From positions 2,232,001 to 2,296,000 of the forward strand of contig OX595987.1 in NCBI GenBank assembly GCA_951394045.1: 64,000 bases of DNA, written 5' to 3'. Shown here piece by piece: positions 41,610-54,631 of the stretch. A program made the translations under genes and the position numbers. Each line of letters begins with the position of its first letter. Within the stretch, counting starts at the first letter, position 1. Below the pieces are notes generated by a model. The model saw only the letters and a list, made by a program, of their open reading frames with translations, was not told the DNA's origin and made no database searches. The stretch is from Nitzschia sp. DOCU1. Lineage: Eukaryota > Bacillariophyta > Bacillariophyceae > Bacillariales > Bacillariaceae.

Positions 41610-42159
41610 TCTCAATTATGATTATCAAGGCGAAACAGTGAATGCCAATAATAACCCACTAAAGGGAGACGCTAATCGCTATAGTACCGTGTCATATTGG
41701 AGAGACATGGATGAGATCATGATGCTGATGGCGTCACATCAGATTTATCTTGCTGAAGATCTGGCGGCGGAGTCTACCGTCATCGTTCCAAACGAACGCT
41801 CGCTCATGAGCACTATCTGTTGCATAAAAGAACATGCTGCGCGCACGCGCGGGCCGTTGGAGGCATAGCAAAAATACCAAACTTGAATGTGCGTTCGTAA
41901 ACAGATATGGGTAATTAGTTTTATAGAATATTCATAAATGTTTACGCTTTTCGAGATGGGCGGCCCCGGAGTAGTCGATGATGAATTTTCTTCGACACGA
42001 GTATTTTAAATTATCGTCAACTGAGCGATCATCGGGATTCGCCACAATTTCTATCCCTTTCCTTGATCCAGTGCAAAGCTTTTTCTTGGCCAAGGAAGCA
42101 TCCGTCCATTTACATCGTTTCCTTTCTCTCAACCGACAGTCTAGGAAATATCCACCAAC
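41610..42159. promoter_or_regulatory. Divergent intergenic region
   Basis: 550 bases between the oxygenase start and the secreted repeat protein start. A 76-codon plus-strand frame (41638-41868) crosses it, but its sequence shows no family features and it is not called. Confidence 0.4.
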
Positions 42160-44877
42160 ATGGTGGTCTTCTTTCGAGCAAGCTTTGCTGCTTTTGTAGC
42201 CTCTGCAGCTGCCTCCTCTGCTGCGACCAATCCTAAAGGGAATCGTCGTGCTGGCGAGAGAGCACTGGGAAAGGAGGATGTTGGCTATTGGGATCGTTTC
42301 TTGCAACTTACGGAGTCTAGTATTGTTTCGCCAACACCTGCCCCCGTGTTCTCGTCGCCGGTCACGGCTGCACCAACCAGACCACCTGTTATGGCGCCTG
42401 GGACCATGGCCCCGGTTGAGGTGCCTGCCACTGTGGCCCCCGTAGAGGTGCCTGCCACCATGGCCCCTGTAGAGGTGCCTGCCACCATGGCTCCTGTTAT
42501 GGTCCCTGGAACCATGGCTCCTGTTATGGTGCCGGGAACCATGGCTCCTGTTATGGTGCCGGGAACCATGGCTCCTGTTATGGTACCGGGAACCATGGCT
42601 CCCGTTATGGTGCCTGGAACCATGGCTCCCGTCGAAGTTCCTGCTACCATGGCTCCCGTCGAAGTGCCTGCTACCATGGCCCCTGTCGAAGTGCCTGCTA
42701 CCATGGCTCCTGTTATGGTGCCTGGAACCATGCCTCCTGGTAGTCAAGTCCCCACAAATAGTCCAGTAGAGGGTGGTTCGACTGCTCCCCCTTCGACGGC
42801 TCCTGTTATGGTGCCTGGAACCATGGCTCCTGTAATGGTGCCTGGAACCATGGCCCCTGTAATGGTGCCTGGAACCATGGCCCCTGTTATGGTGCCTGGA
42901 ACCATGGCTCCTGTACTACCCAGTGGGACTATGGGCCCTACCAGTTCTTGTTTCTTTGAGGTACGTTCTTTCTTTGAGATACCATTGACGCATTCGGGAG
43001 TCGTTGTTAGTCAGAAAGAAATCTCACTCAGTCTGCATCGGGGTTTGTATGTTACTTCTGCAGGCAACGATTACATGCACAGATGAAAGCGGAGTGCCCT
43101 GTGGATCTATCCCCCCTCCCCCACCAAACCAACCGGAGCTTTGCAGTGTGGGCGTGATTTACACGTACAACATCACAAACATTGGGGATGTAGACATGAA
43201 TATCGATATACTTACGCGCACTCGTGATGGTGCTGAATTGGACCTAATTGGTGATGTTCAAGAGGCTAACCCCATCGTGCCCTTCGAACGTGCTACCCTT
43301 ACAGAAACAACGTCTTATGATGTGTGCGCCGCCATACCATCCGAAACGGCGCTTTTGGTCTCAGCCAGTCAAACTTCTGAAGAACTATGCAACCGAGTCA
43401 TATTCTACCAGTTGAGTCCTGTGGATGGAACCCTAGCTCCTGCTCAATCGCCTGGAACCGACATGCCATTTACCTCTGCTCCATTCTCGGTGCCAGTGAT
43501 GACGATGGCTCCAGTTGCGGTGCCGGGGCAGACTGCTCCCCCTGTGGACGCAGGACCACCTGAGACTCTTGCCCCCGTTCAGGTACCTGCGACCCCTCCC
43601 CCTGTTGCAAGCCCAACTGTGACCCCGGGTGATGGTTCGACTAGTGCTCCAAGCCTTTTCTGTTTCCTTGACGTAAGTTCTGTTGAGATGCTGCTGGCGC
43701 CTTCATTCTTGAACGGAGGAATCTCACTCACTTTACACTATCTCTATTTTGGTTTCAACAGGCAAAGGTTACATGCGCAGATACAAATGGAAATACCTGT
43801 GGCTCAATTATCCCACCCGAAGGTTTGACGGGAGAAGGTTGTTTGGTCGACGTGTTGTTCACGTATACCATGGAAAACATTGGAGACATAGATTTACAAA
43901 TCACTGAGCTGACACGCACTCGCGAGGGCATGACGGAGGATCTATTTGACCGGGTCTCAGGTGCAAATCCCTTGGCGCCTGGTAATGTCGTGTCGATCGG
44001 AGAAACAGCAACGGTTGATGTATGTTTGGAAGCAATCTCCAGAACAACCCTTTCGGCCTCCGCATCGCGTGGAGTTGACGAGGTGTGCCAGAGAATCGTA
44101 TTCTACGAACTCAATGAACTTGAAACGTGCCAAGTCAGCATGAACACCGATTGCGTCTCTAGCGATGGAACCCCTTGCGATGAATTCGAAATTTTGAATG
44201 GTCAATGCACTGTGGGCTCAAACATCACCGCGCTTTCACTCAAGTATACGGGTGGTCCATGCTCTGCTAGTATTTTTGGAGTCACGTGCCAAGATTTCGA
44301 CGGAGGAGCGACTGGCCAGCCAATCGAAATCTTTTGCGCTGGTCCAGATGGCAGGGTCCTTGGCTTTGCGGTGCCCCTACTAGTCGATCAGATCGCCACA
44401 ATTGTTCCCGATAAAAAACCGGGGCTTGAGGAACTCAAGTGCACTATCTCTGACCTTGCCACTGGAGTCATCCTACAAACTTTTGAGTTTGATGCTTCCC
44501 CTACCAGCATAATTGGATTGGGAGATCAGCTTGGTGCCACGACCGTTTTCGGTTGCTCTGATGCTGCAGGCTCTGCATTGAATTGCTCGATCCCTATTAT
44601 GTGGAGTTTTACGGCCACTAACATTGGGGATATCGACGCGACCTTGACGTCGATGTCTATCACTCAAGCTGGATCTACCATTGATCTGAGCGACCAAATT
44701 ACTACCCCTGTGCTGACTCCGGGAGCTACCAGTGTGGCTACGGTGGACCAAGTGGTTGACCTCTGTATGCCCGTGGCACTTGACACCACTGCCAGGGTTG
44801 AAGCCGAACCAGACTGCTTTGGAGAGTTTGACTACGTGTTTACACTTTCTGTTGCGCCCATGGAACCTGCCCCCTAA
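42160..44877 (+). CDS. Secreted repeat-rich surface protein
   Basis: Exons 42160-42960, 43064-43672 and 43762-44877 (introns of 103 and 89 nt, all phase 0) give 841 residues. A signal peptide (FRASFAAFVASAAASSAA) opens the protein. Next comes a Pro/Thr/Val/Met stalk of nine-residue repeats, APVMVPGTM and APVEVPATM. Then come three homologous Cys-containing modules. The first two start just after an exon junction in a CF-F/L-E/D context and share TCxDxxGxxCGSI, then C-x-V-x-x-x-Y-T, then IGDxDxxIxxLTRTR. The third (from about residue 740) keeps TNIGDIDATLTSM. Between modules lies another Pro/Thr stalk. The design is that of an extracellular or cell-wall adhesin-like diatom protein. No GPI or membrane anchor is seen at the C-terminus. 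Function is unknown. Confidence 0.82.
42391..42915 (+). repeat. 27-bp coding minisatellite
   Basis: In-frame 27-bp units encode nine residues and exist in two types, PVMVPGTMA and PVEVPATMA. The first block (42391 to about 42738) holds 13 units, and after a 60-bp unique spacer a second block (about 42799-42915) holds 4. The order of types is not random: runs of E-type, M-type, E-type, then M-type. Each unit carries CCATGG, and the lack of stops also leaves long antisense frames open. Confidence 0.9.
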
Positions 44878-46083
44878 TAGCTTGGAGCTCTTGTACCGAT
44901 CTCTGCACTTCTCTCTTTGACAGAACAACTGGTCATCGCTCCCCTGATCGGCTGGGGCGACGGATGATATACATACATGAGGAGGGATGCTCGCAGTTAG
45001 CGGTTAAAATAGCCTTCTATATACATGTTTAATTCTTAGTTTTGAAATAGTGTAAATTGTCATCGTCGACAGGAGACGGCTGATGAGGGATGCCCTGCTT
45101 CTATCGGATTTGTTGTTATTCTACCAGTGTTGACCTCTGTTTGGATGAAAACTCTTGCTTTACGTCGTTCCGTTAGCAGACACCGCCAGATTCTCAAGCC
45201 ACTCCTTGATGGCAGGAACCTACTCGTACGCCCTGTACATTGCGAAGGGGGTAAATTTTCCGAAACGCGGAAACACGCCGAATCAAGAATTCGCGATCAC
45301 ACAAAATCCGCAGAGCAGCATCATCATCTTCCCACAATGGTCGCCCCCGTCTCCAGAACGCCGCATTGTCCGTCATGAAGAATCGCTTGAACAAGACCTC
45401 AAACTTGGTCAAAGAAATGACCCATCCCTCTTTTGTAATCAGCCTTCTCTAAAACGTTACCGAAACGAATTTGCCACGAAAGCCCGTGATAGCCCTACGC
45501 ACACGTCATCTCGTGAACACGTGCCAAGTAACGACAAACAGCAATTTGTTGGGGGTAGTGGAGTCCATGATCATCATCATCAGCCGCAGCAGCAGCAGCG
45601 GCATTCTTGGAATATGCAATGGGAAGAAGGTCCCGAGGGCAGCATTCTTGCCTTTCTCCCTCCACTGTTTCTTGGCCTGGCTTATGTCGGGTCTGGACGC
45701 GACATTGAAAGCGGTTGAACGACGGTTACACCAACCGATTGCCAGCGCGACATTTCCTTCTGTTCGGATACGACTGGTATGTTGGATTGGGAGGACCGCG
45801 GCGTTCCGGCTGGCGATGGCTCATGTTAATTAATTACCTAGCATCCTCGTCGGGAATCTTCTTCTTCATGTGCTTGGAAATGTATACACATTCAATGAAC
45901 TGCCCCATCGGTAAATAGGGGAATTTCAAGCCCATGGAATTTGCAATAGTCAGTCATGTTTCGAACCGGCCGTCCTCGCTTCCGTCATTTCAACGCCCTC
46001 ATCCGAATGGAAGCTCTTCATAACCTCATTTGCATTCGGTGGTCTTGCTTCATTGAACCACCACTGTAGAGGTGATTGTTGAG
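44878..46083. other. Long intergenic region with a doubtful open frame
   Basis: 1206 bases between two plus-strand genes. A plus-strand frame of 169 codons (ATG 45209 to 45718) encodes a His/Gln/Ser-rich sequence, including a run HDHHHQPQQQQRH, followed by a hydrophobic segment (ILAFLPPLFLGLAYVG). It resembles no family and could be a lineage-specific gene or chance. Frames also overlap from 45471 to 45833. The OSCA promoter should lie in the right part. Confidence 0.35.
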
Positions 46084-49000
46084 ATGAGTCTACTACTTGA
46101 AAGCCATGACAGTGTCGGTCACCGGCGGCGACTACAACAGGACGCCAGCACGAATCCAAACTGGGCTTCCAGTTTCACTTCGAATATCGATTCACTCCAA
46201 TTCCGCAATGACTCCGACTGGGATTTTAATGAAACCGAGGCGATGAACTATTCGTTTTTTCCCACTAGCGCACCTTCAGGCTCCTATGCTCCCACTCTTC
46301 TTCCCAGTATCTCGCCTTCCATGGCGCCTTCGGCGTCGCCCACTGAAATGATTGACAAGTTTGTCAACAGCAACGACTCGGAAATTATTGCACAAACCTT
46401 CCGGCTCTATGGCAGCTTGTATTTAGTATTTTTCTTTTCCTTTTGCATACTGAGGAAAAAGCTTCCCAAGCTGTATAATATACGAAGCTGGGTCCCCGAA
46501 CTCAAGACGGATCTGGCCACCAATACACAATATGGCTGGATATCATGGTGTTGGCTCGTGTTTAAGATTTCCGACGAGGATTTACTGGGCACGTGCGGGA
46601 TGGACGCCTTGTGTTTTGTGAGATGTTTACGATTCGGGGCGAAACTCGCTTTCTTAGGATCCATCAACGCCATGTGGCTGATTCCACTCTATTTGACAGC
46701 AGAAGACTCCCCTGAAACCGACGATCTCTCGGATCCCTTTGTACTCATGTCCATGGCTAACCTGCCCAACAGTTCGCCACGCTTCGTGGGTCCCATCATT
46801 TCAATTTATATCATTTGCTTGACATCGATGCATTTGATTTCCAAAGAATATGACTGGTATATAAAGTATCGGCATATTTATCTGTCGCAGACTAAACCGC
46901 GAAATTACGCCGTTTACGTCTCAGGGATTCCCGAAGACGTTCAATCGAGCTTTGCGCTGGCAGAATACTTTCGGCAGTGTACCAGCTGGAACGAGGCCGT
47001 CTTTGAGGCAGACATTGCCATGGATATTCCGAATCTAGAAGCCAAGGTGGCCAAACGAGACAAGCTAGTGGAAAAAATTGAACACATTCAGGCACTCGAA
47101 CGAATGAAGGGAGTCACCAAGACACATCACGAAATGAAAATCCTCAAGGGGGAAGGCGTGAAAAAAGTCGAGTCGGTCCGAACGTACATGAGACAACTGG
47201 AACATCTCAATGGTCAAATTGTACTGGCAGCCGGCCGGATTGTCCGATCCAATAAACCCCTGCCGCGCTTTGCTAGCAGTCATTTAATCACGTCCACTCG
47301 ACAATTGCAACAAGAGGGCAACACCAATAATACTGCTGATGGTGAGACGGGGACAATGGGACTGGCTCCGGGTATCAGTGCCCCGACACTAGCGACGACT
47401 GGCACAAGCTTCTCCTCGATGCGAGGTTTGGAAAGTCGCCAGAGTTCCATATCTTCCAGGAGGCTTGATGATTGTGGTGATATCGAGACAGGAGAAGGAC
47501 CGACCAGTAATTCATTGAATAATACAGCAATGGACGCTTTACAGCCGTCTTCCAGTGAAGAGAGCAAGCAAGAGTGTTCCCTCACATTGCCTTCCACGGA
47601 CGAGTCGTCCTCCAGGAGGATGGAAGGGGATGCCACGGCCACCACCACGACGGACAGTAATACCGGGAGGTTGAGTCCCACCCACCCCTTTCTTGCCATG
47701 TTTGGCATCAACCCGCTTCTCTTTAACACCGACAATAATAAATCAACACTTGATTTGGAAGAAGAGGGACGACGAGAAGCGAATCAAGCCTTACAATCCT
47801 TTTCGATGGATGCGCGAGACCAAGTGTACGAAGACAACATGGACGATGATTCCTATGATGTGGGTGGAAGCGCCGACCAGGATATCCTCACCGACGATGA
47901 CATGGAAATGATGGGGTTGGACTTGGATGGTTCTGTTTACGGCGATGATTTTGATGACCTTGATATTGGACAAGGCCATTTCGATACAGACATGTGGAAT
48001 GGCGCGGGAAGAATCCCAGACATATCCGAAGAATCCTCGGACCAGGCAAGTGATTCTCAAAACAACGATCGTCGAATCAATGGTAGCCTCTCCAGAGACA
48101 GCTCTGCTACAAGCAGATCTTCTGGCTGGGCTGTTAATGTCAGTGGTAGAGTTCGCTCGAACGCCAAGAACCTTCGACATGGCATTAGCACTGTTCGTGA
48201 TATTGGCATGCAAGGTGCCAAAAAAGTTGGCTCGGGCACGGCTATTGTCAGCGGCAATATAAAGAGGGTTAGTCAGGCCGGTGCTTTGAAAGTTCGTGCT
48301 GCGGGCACCAAAGGAGTGACAACTGTGAAGAAAGCAGGGACCAAAGGAGTGACAACTGTGAAGAAGGCAGCTGATTATGGCATTAAGGGGATCCAACAAG
48401 CACCATACTTGGCCGAACATATTGGCGGTCAATTGGTGTCCACGGCCGCTGCGGTTGTGCCAATGCGGCTCAAGGTTAACGAGGGCCACCCGCGTAACGC
48501 TGGGTTTGTGGTCTTTCGAGATCTCTACACGACACAAGCTGCCCGACAAATGCTGCAACATCATATAGGTACGTTTGCGAGAATTTTGCTCCAGTGCTCT
48601 GTGTTTCACGTCCCTCCAATCTCACGGCGTGCGTTGACATTCGTTTGTAGCTACGAGCATGTTAGTTGAACCGGCCCCTGACCCGGACGAGGTCTTCTGG
48701 CGGAACGTGGGTCTTCCAGACAGGGCCAGAAGGAGCGGTTGGCTATTAAGTCTGTTTGCTACGACCGTTCTTTGTTTTTTCTGGTCCATTCCGATGGCGT
48801 TTATATCGTCCCTTACGGAAGTAAACTCTTTGAAGCAAACGCTGCCAAAGCTTGGTGACTGGCTAGACGAATTTCCGTTCATGGAGAAGTTCATGACGCT
48901 CGTTGCCCCCTTGCTTCTTTTGACTCTGAATGCATCCGTTCTCCCAGCAGTGCTGAAGGTAAGCCAGCCAACAACCCATCGTACTTATTCGATGTTGTAC

Positions 49001-50082
49001 CCTTGTTCACTATTGTGCTTCTTAGTGGTTTTCAGTTTGGGAGGGCCATGTTGGAGCTACTGTTCTTGAAGCGGCACTGTTTGTCAAGCTCTGTGCCTTT
49101 GTGGTAAGTCAGCGGTCGACAGGATATGCACACAGAACGTGAAAGTTGGTTGCTCACTCCGTATTTTATTTCCATACGCGGTGGCCAGTTCATTCAAACT
49201 TTCTTTGTTTCTGCTCTGTCTGGTAGTATAACGGCCGAACTGTACAACTTTTTGGAAGCTCCAGAAATGGTGATTTCTCTTCTGGCGAATTCTCTGCCAG
49301 CACAGTCTTCCTACTTTATCCAGGTACGCACATCAGCGCTAGAAACTTCTTGTATCCAGCACAAAATCTTACGTGTGTTCTAGATTTGTTTTGTTTTTAC
49401 ATTCCTTATGCAAGGATTCGACCTGTTGCGCGCCTATCCACTCGGAATGGCATTCTTGCGTCGGTTTGTGTTCGGGCCCAGATTAACTGAGAAGGAGAGA
49501 AGGACGACATGGAGTATGTTCAACTCTCTGGAAGATCCCCCGGACTTTTGGCATGCGGAATTGCTTTCCCAAATCATGATCTTCTTTGTCGTCTTCTTTG
49601 TGTATGCCACACTGTCACCGATCACGAGCGTGTTCCTGTTCTTTTGCTTTTTCATCTGCGAGAGCGGTTATCGGTACCACTTCGTTCACAACGTCAAGCC
49701 TACGAAGGACAGCGGTGGAAAGCTGTGGCTCGGATTCATTCATGTCCTCATGGCGAGTATGTTGATGGGGCAGCTCACGCTTTTTGGTATGCTAATCCTG
49801 AAAAAGACCGTCTACGCAACTGCAGCCCTTGCACCACTTGGTGTGATTACGCTGCTGTTTATGATCTTCACGGTTCCCAAGCGGAATCATGTTGCGACAC
49901 ATCTGCCAACACTCAAGTGCGTCGAGATTGACAAGAGAAACAGAGACGCCGGTGTCCACGTTTCTCAGTTCGCGACCCATGAGTATCTACAACCAGCGCT
50001 TCGAGCTGTCCCCGTTTACCCGGAAGGGATGGAGATTCCAAGGCCTCGTGCCAGGACCATGAGTCGGGACCAGACGAAGTGA
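46084..50082 (+). CDS. OSCA/CSC1 (TMEM63, DUF221) mechanosensitive channel with large loop insert
   Basis: Exons 46084-48568, 48651-48958, 49026-49103, 49189-49323 and 49384-50082 give 1234 residues, against 700-900 for most members. The start is the first in-frame ATG. The N-terminal extension is Ser/Pro rich and precedes TM0. Then come TM1-2, an RRM-like cytosolic loop from RNYAVYVSGIPEDVQ (272) to NAGFVVFRDLYTTQAARQM (about 803), and the pore half: VEPAPDPDEVFWRNVG, WFSVWEGHVGATVLEAALFV, FIQTFFVSALSGSITAELY and QGFDLLRAYPLG. The loop holds about 350 extra residues (400-790) with acidic runs and a basic repeat, TKGVTTVKKAG twice. OSCA/TMEM63 proteins are calcium-permeable osmo- and mechano-sensitive cation channels. 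Exon 3 and 4 boundaries are the least certain. Confidence 0.88.
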
Positions 50083-50206
50083 ATACAGTAGACGCTAGAT
50101 ACAAAAGTGTCACTAATTAGATCACTTTTACCACATCCGACAACGCGAAATCTTTCTTCCTGTCACTTCCAGAACTGACGTTTCTGCCCACGTCATTACC
50201 GGTAGC

Positions 50207-51019
50207 TTAATACCTCGGGCGAGTAGCAAAAGGGTTGACGCGGCTGAAGATCGTGTGCCCTCGGAAATAATGACCAAAGGCTCCAGCAACATGAGCGGGG
50301 ATCAAGAATTTACCGTAAGTACCAAGCGTCTTGTGAATTTTGAAGCTCTTCCAACACGGACACGAAACAAAAGTTAGCAGTGGATAGATCGATGAAACAC
50401 GGCGGGGCTTCAAGTAATCGTACCTGCTTCGCGATGTTACCATTACTTTTTTTATTATCCTCCGTCGTAACAACTCCAGGAAGTGTTGTGTAGAAGAAAG
50501 GAAGGCCCTTGCCTTGAAAACGTAGGCGAATCGAAGCAAGATTGAGACGCTTTGCAAAACAGGTGGCAACCGTCAACAATTTACTCTTCTTACCTCCATA
50601 ATATCCCATGGCAATCCCAGTAGCTGGCATGATGGTCATGAAAGCGTACAATCCATAGTGGGCGACGCTAGCGAGACCGTGTTCAATACTTGATCCGGGG
50701 ACTTTGGTGACGTTGTACTACATAGTGGGATGGCATGTGAGTCAGCCCAGCAGTGCGAATCGTCGATAGCTTTTCCTTTAAGAAGCTGCAGGGAACTTAC
50801 CGCCTGACTGCTAAAGACCCGATAAGCAACCCGCGGGGCAACAATCATCCCAGTGAGCAGGCCAAGACTCTTGTGGCGGAACATCCATGTCCCTTTTTCT
50901 TCCTTGGGCGCCTGTTGCGCTTTCAAAACAGTTCCAACGCAACCAATCGTCGGAACTGCCACCATCCAGTGGAAGTAAGACGCAGTAGCGCTGTAGAGGG
51001 CCTTTGGTGCTACACTCAT
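50207..51019 (-). CDS. Prokaryote-type cytochrome b561
   Basis: Four exons (51019-50801, 50717-50594, 50512-50424, 50347-50207) give 190 residues. The pattern is that of the bacterial CybB/b561 family, with four membrane helices carrying haem-ligand histidines: YSATASYFHWMVAVPTIGCV, FRHKSLGLLTGMIVAP, VAHYGLYAFMTIMPATGIAM and FLIPAHVAGAFGHYFRGH. Introns are short (76 to 83 nt) and all junctions keep frame. The protein moves electrons across a membrane from a quinol in bacteria. In diatoms the location could be mitochondrial or thylakoid; the start shows no clear targeting peptide. The last exon ends TRPRY. It converges on the OSCA gene. Confidence 0.85.
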
Positions 51020-51682
51020 TGTAGATGTAACAAAGCTATGCTGTCTTGGAAGTAGGTATTCGGTGAGATGCAAGGAATGGGAGTGAGGAGTCGTCGTGCA
51101 ACACGGCCCGCATCGCAATGTAGCGCTTCTTATCGTCGCGGCATAAGGGAAGTTCGCCTTCGCGAAAAAGATCGGGATGAAGGAATCTCAAAATCTCCAT
51201 CGAATTTCGTGGGAACGACCAATACGACTAACTGTCCATGGCAAAATTTTTGCTGCCGAAAATCTATCGATGGAACGACCTACCGATAGCTTTGACATGC
51301 AAATCCATTCTTCGGTGTTGTAACCATTAATGTATCCCGGGTATTTGTATGAAGTTGAAGAAAAGCCGACATTTGCTAGTAGAGATCCATAGCCTACGTT
51401 ATAGTTCTAATGTTTGTTTGAGGACGCTCAGAACAGGGACTATTTGACGAGCACTCCTCCTACTACTAGTAGCCAGCAGCAGGTGCTGAGAGCTGCAGCG
51501 CCACACCAATGAAAAGAAAGTGAAAAATAGCTTCCGCCGATTTCAGCGAACAAACCAAAGCTTCATGACGAGCGCTACTAACAAATCTGTAGGAACGTCA
51601 CATGATTGAATTAAAGAGTTACTTCTACTAGGTACACTCCCCACAATGTGTTATAGCGAGTGTACGTGCCAGGGAGTTATAT
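51020..51682. other. Intergenic region between ATP2 and b561
   Basis: 663 bases with minus-strand genes on both sides. It should contain the b561 promoter and the ATP2 3' end. No coding, RNA or repeat feature was recognised. Confidence 0.4.
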
Positions 51683-53923
<2,241 letters not shown>

Positions 53924-54436
53924 ATGTTGTCTCGGTCCGTTCTTCGAAAGGTCATCCCCCGGACCATCCAACGGGCGGCCATGTCGACAGAGGCCGCCCT
54001 TGAGCCCGCCACATCGGTAACGCTCAACTTCAGCGTCCCTCACGAGTCCATCTACAAGGGGGCTTCCGTCTTCCAAGTAATCCTCCCCGGTGTGGAAGGA
54101 GAGTACGGTGTATCTGCTGGACACGTTCCCTACGTCGCTCAACTGAAGCCTGGTGTCCTCCAGATCATCCATGATGAAGGAGCCTCGGGTGATTCCGAAA
54201 AATATTTCGTGCCCGGTGGATACGCACTGACACACCCAAACTCGGTCACTGACGTTATCTGCCCAGAAGCTGTCAAGTTGGATGATCTTGACCCCAGTGC
54301 CATCCAATCGCAATACGATGCCGCCAAGTCGGCTTACAACTCGGCAGCAGCTGGATCTGTGGAACAAGCTGAAGCCCAAATTGATATGGAAGTCAACAAA
54401 GCTATGGGAGTTGCGGTTGGATTGAACTTGTCTTAG
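53924..54436 (+). CDS. ATP16: Mitochondrial F1-ATP synthase delta subunit (bacterial epsilon)
   Basis: 170 residues. MLSRSVLRKVIPRTIQRAAMS is a basic, amphipathic mitochondrial presequence. The mature protein starts with the beta-sandwich of bacterial epsilon / mitochondrial delta: VTLNFSVPHESIYKGASVFQ, VILPGVEGEYGVSAGHVPYVAQLKPGVL and EKYFVPGGYALTHPNSVTDV. The C-terminal two-helix part (about 125-170) is Ala/Glu rich as expected. The subunit links the central stalk to the c-ring. Its divergent partner on the minus strand is the beta subunit of the same enzyme. Confidence 0.94.
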   Translation: MLSRSVLRKVIPRTIQRAAMSTEAALEPATSVTLNFSVPHESIYKGASVFQVILPGVEGEYGVSAGHVPYVAQLKPGVLQIIHDEGASGDSEKYFVPGGYALTHPNSVTDVICPEAVKLDDLDPSAIQSQYDAAKSAYNSAAAGSVEQAEAQIDMEVNKAMGVAVGLNLS

Positions 54437-54631
54437 GTGCTACACCGAGAATCTTCTAAAAATTTCCTGCTGGCAAACTATCATGTTGCTTAGGCTGGAC
54501 TAGTTACGCCTAACAAATCTAGGTAGTTAATTCCGTTTCTGTTTCTCTAGTTTGATGAGTTGTTCGAGTCTGACCTTTGCATACCAGGGAGCTACATGAG
54601 TAGTGAAGAATAGAGCGGGTGCACGTGCTAG

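Noticed and set aside
41932..42747. Minus-strand frame of 271 codons with GSRHHNRSH repeats, and another at 42285-42731
   Set aside because: Both are antisense readings of the 27-bp minisatellite in the secreted protein gene. The stop-free repeat opens all frames. The sense frame has a signal peptide and correct splice sites.
45471..45833. Second open frame overlapping the doubtful 45209-45718 frame
   Set aside because: Two overlapping frames without family features cannot both be real; neither has support beyond length.
45945..45975. GGTTCGAA on the minus strand as a tRNA T-loop
   Set aside because: The flanks do not form the five-base T-stem and no cloverleaf could be drawn.
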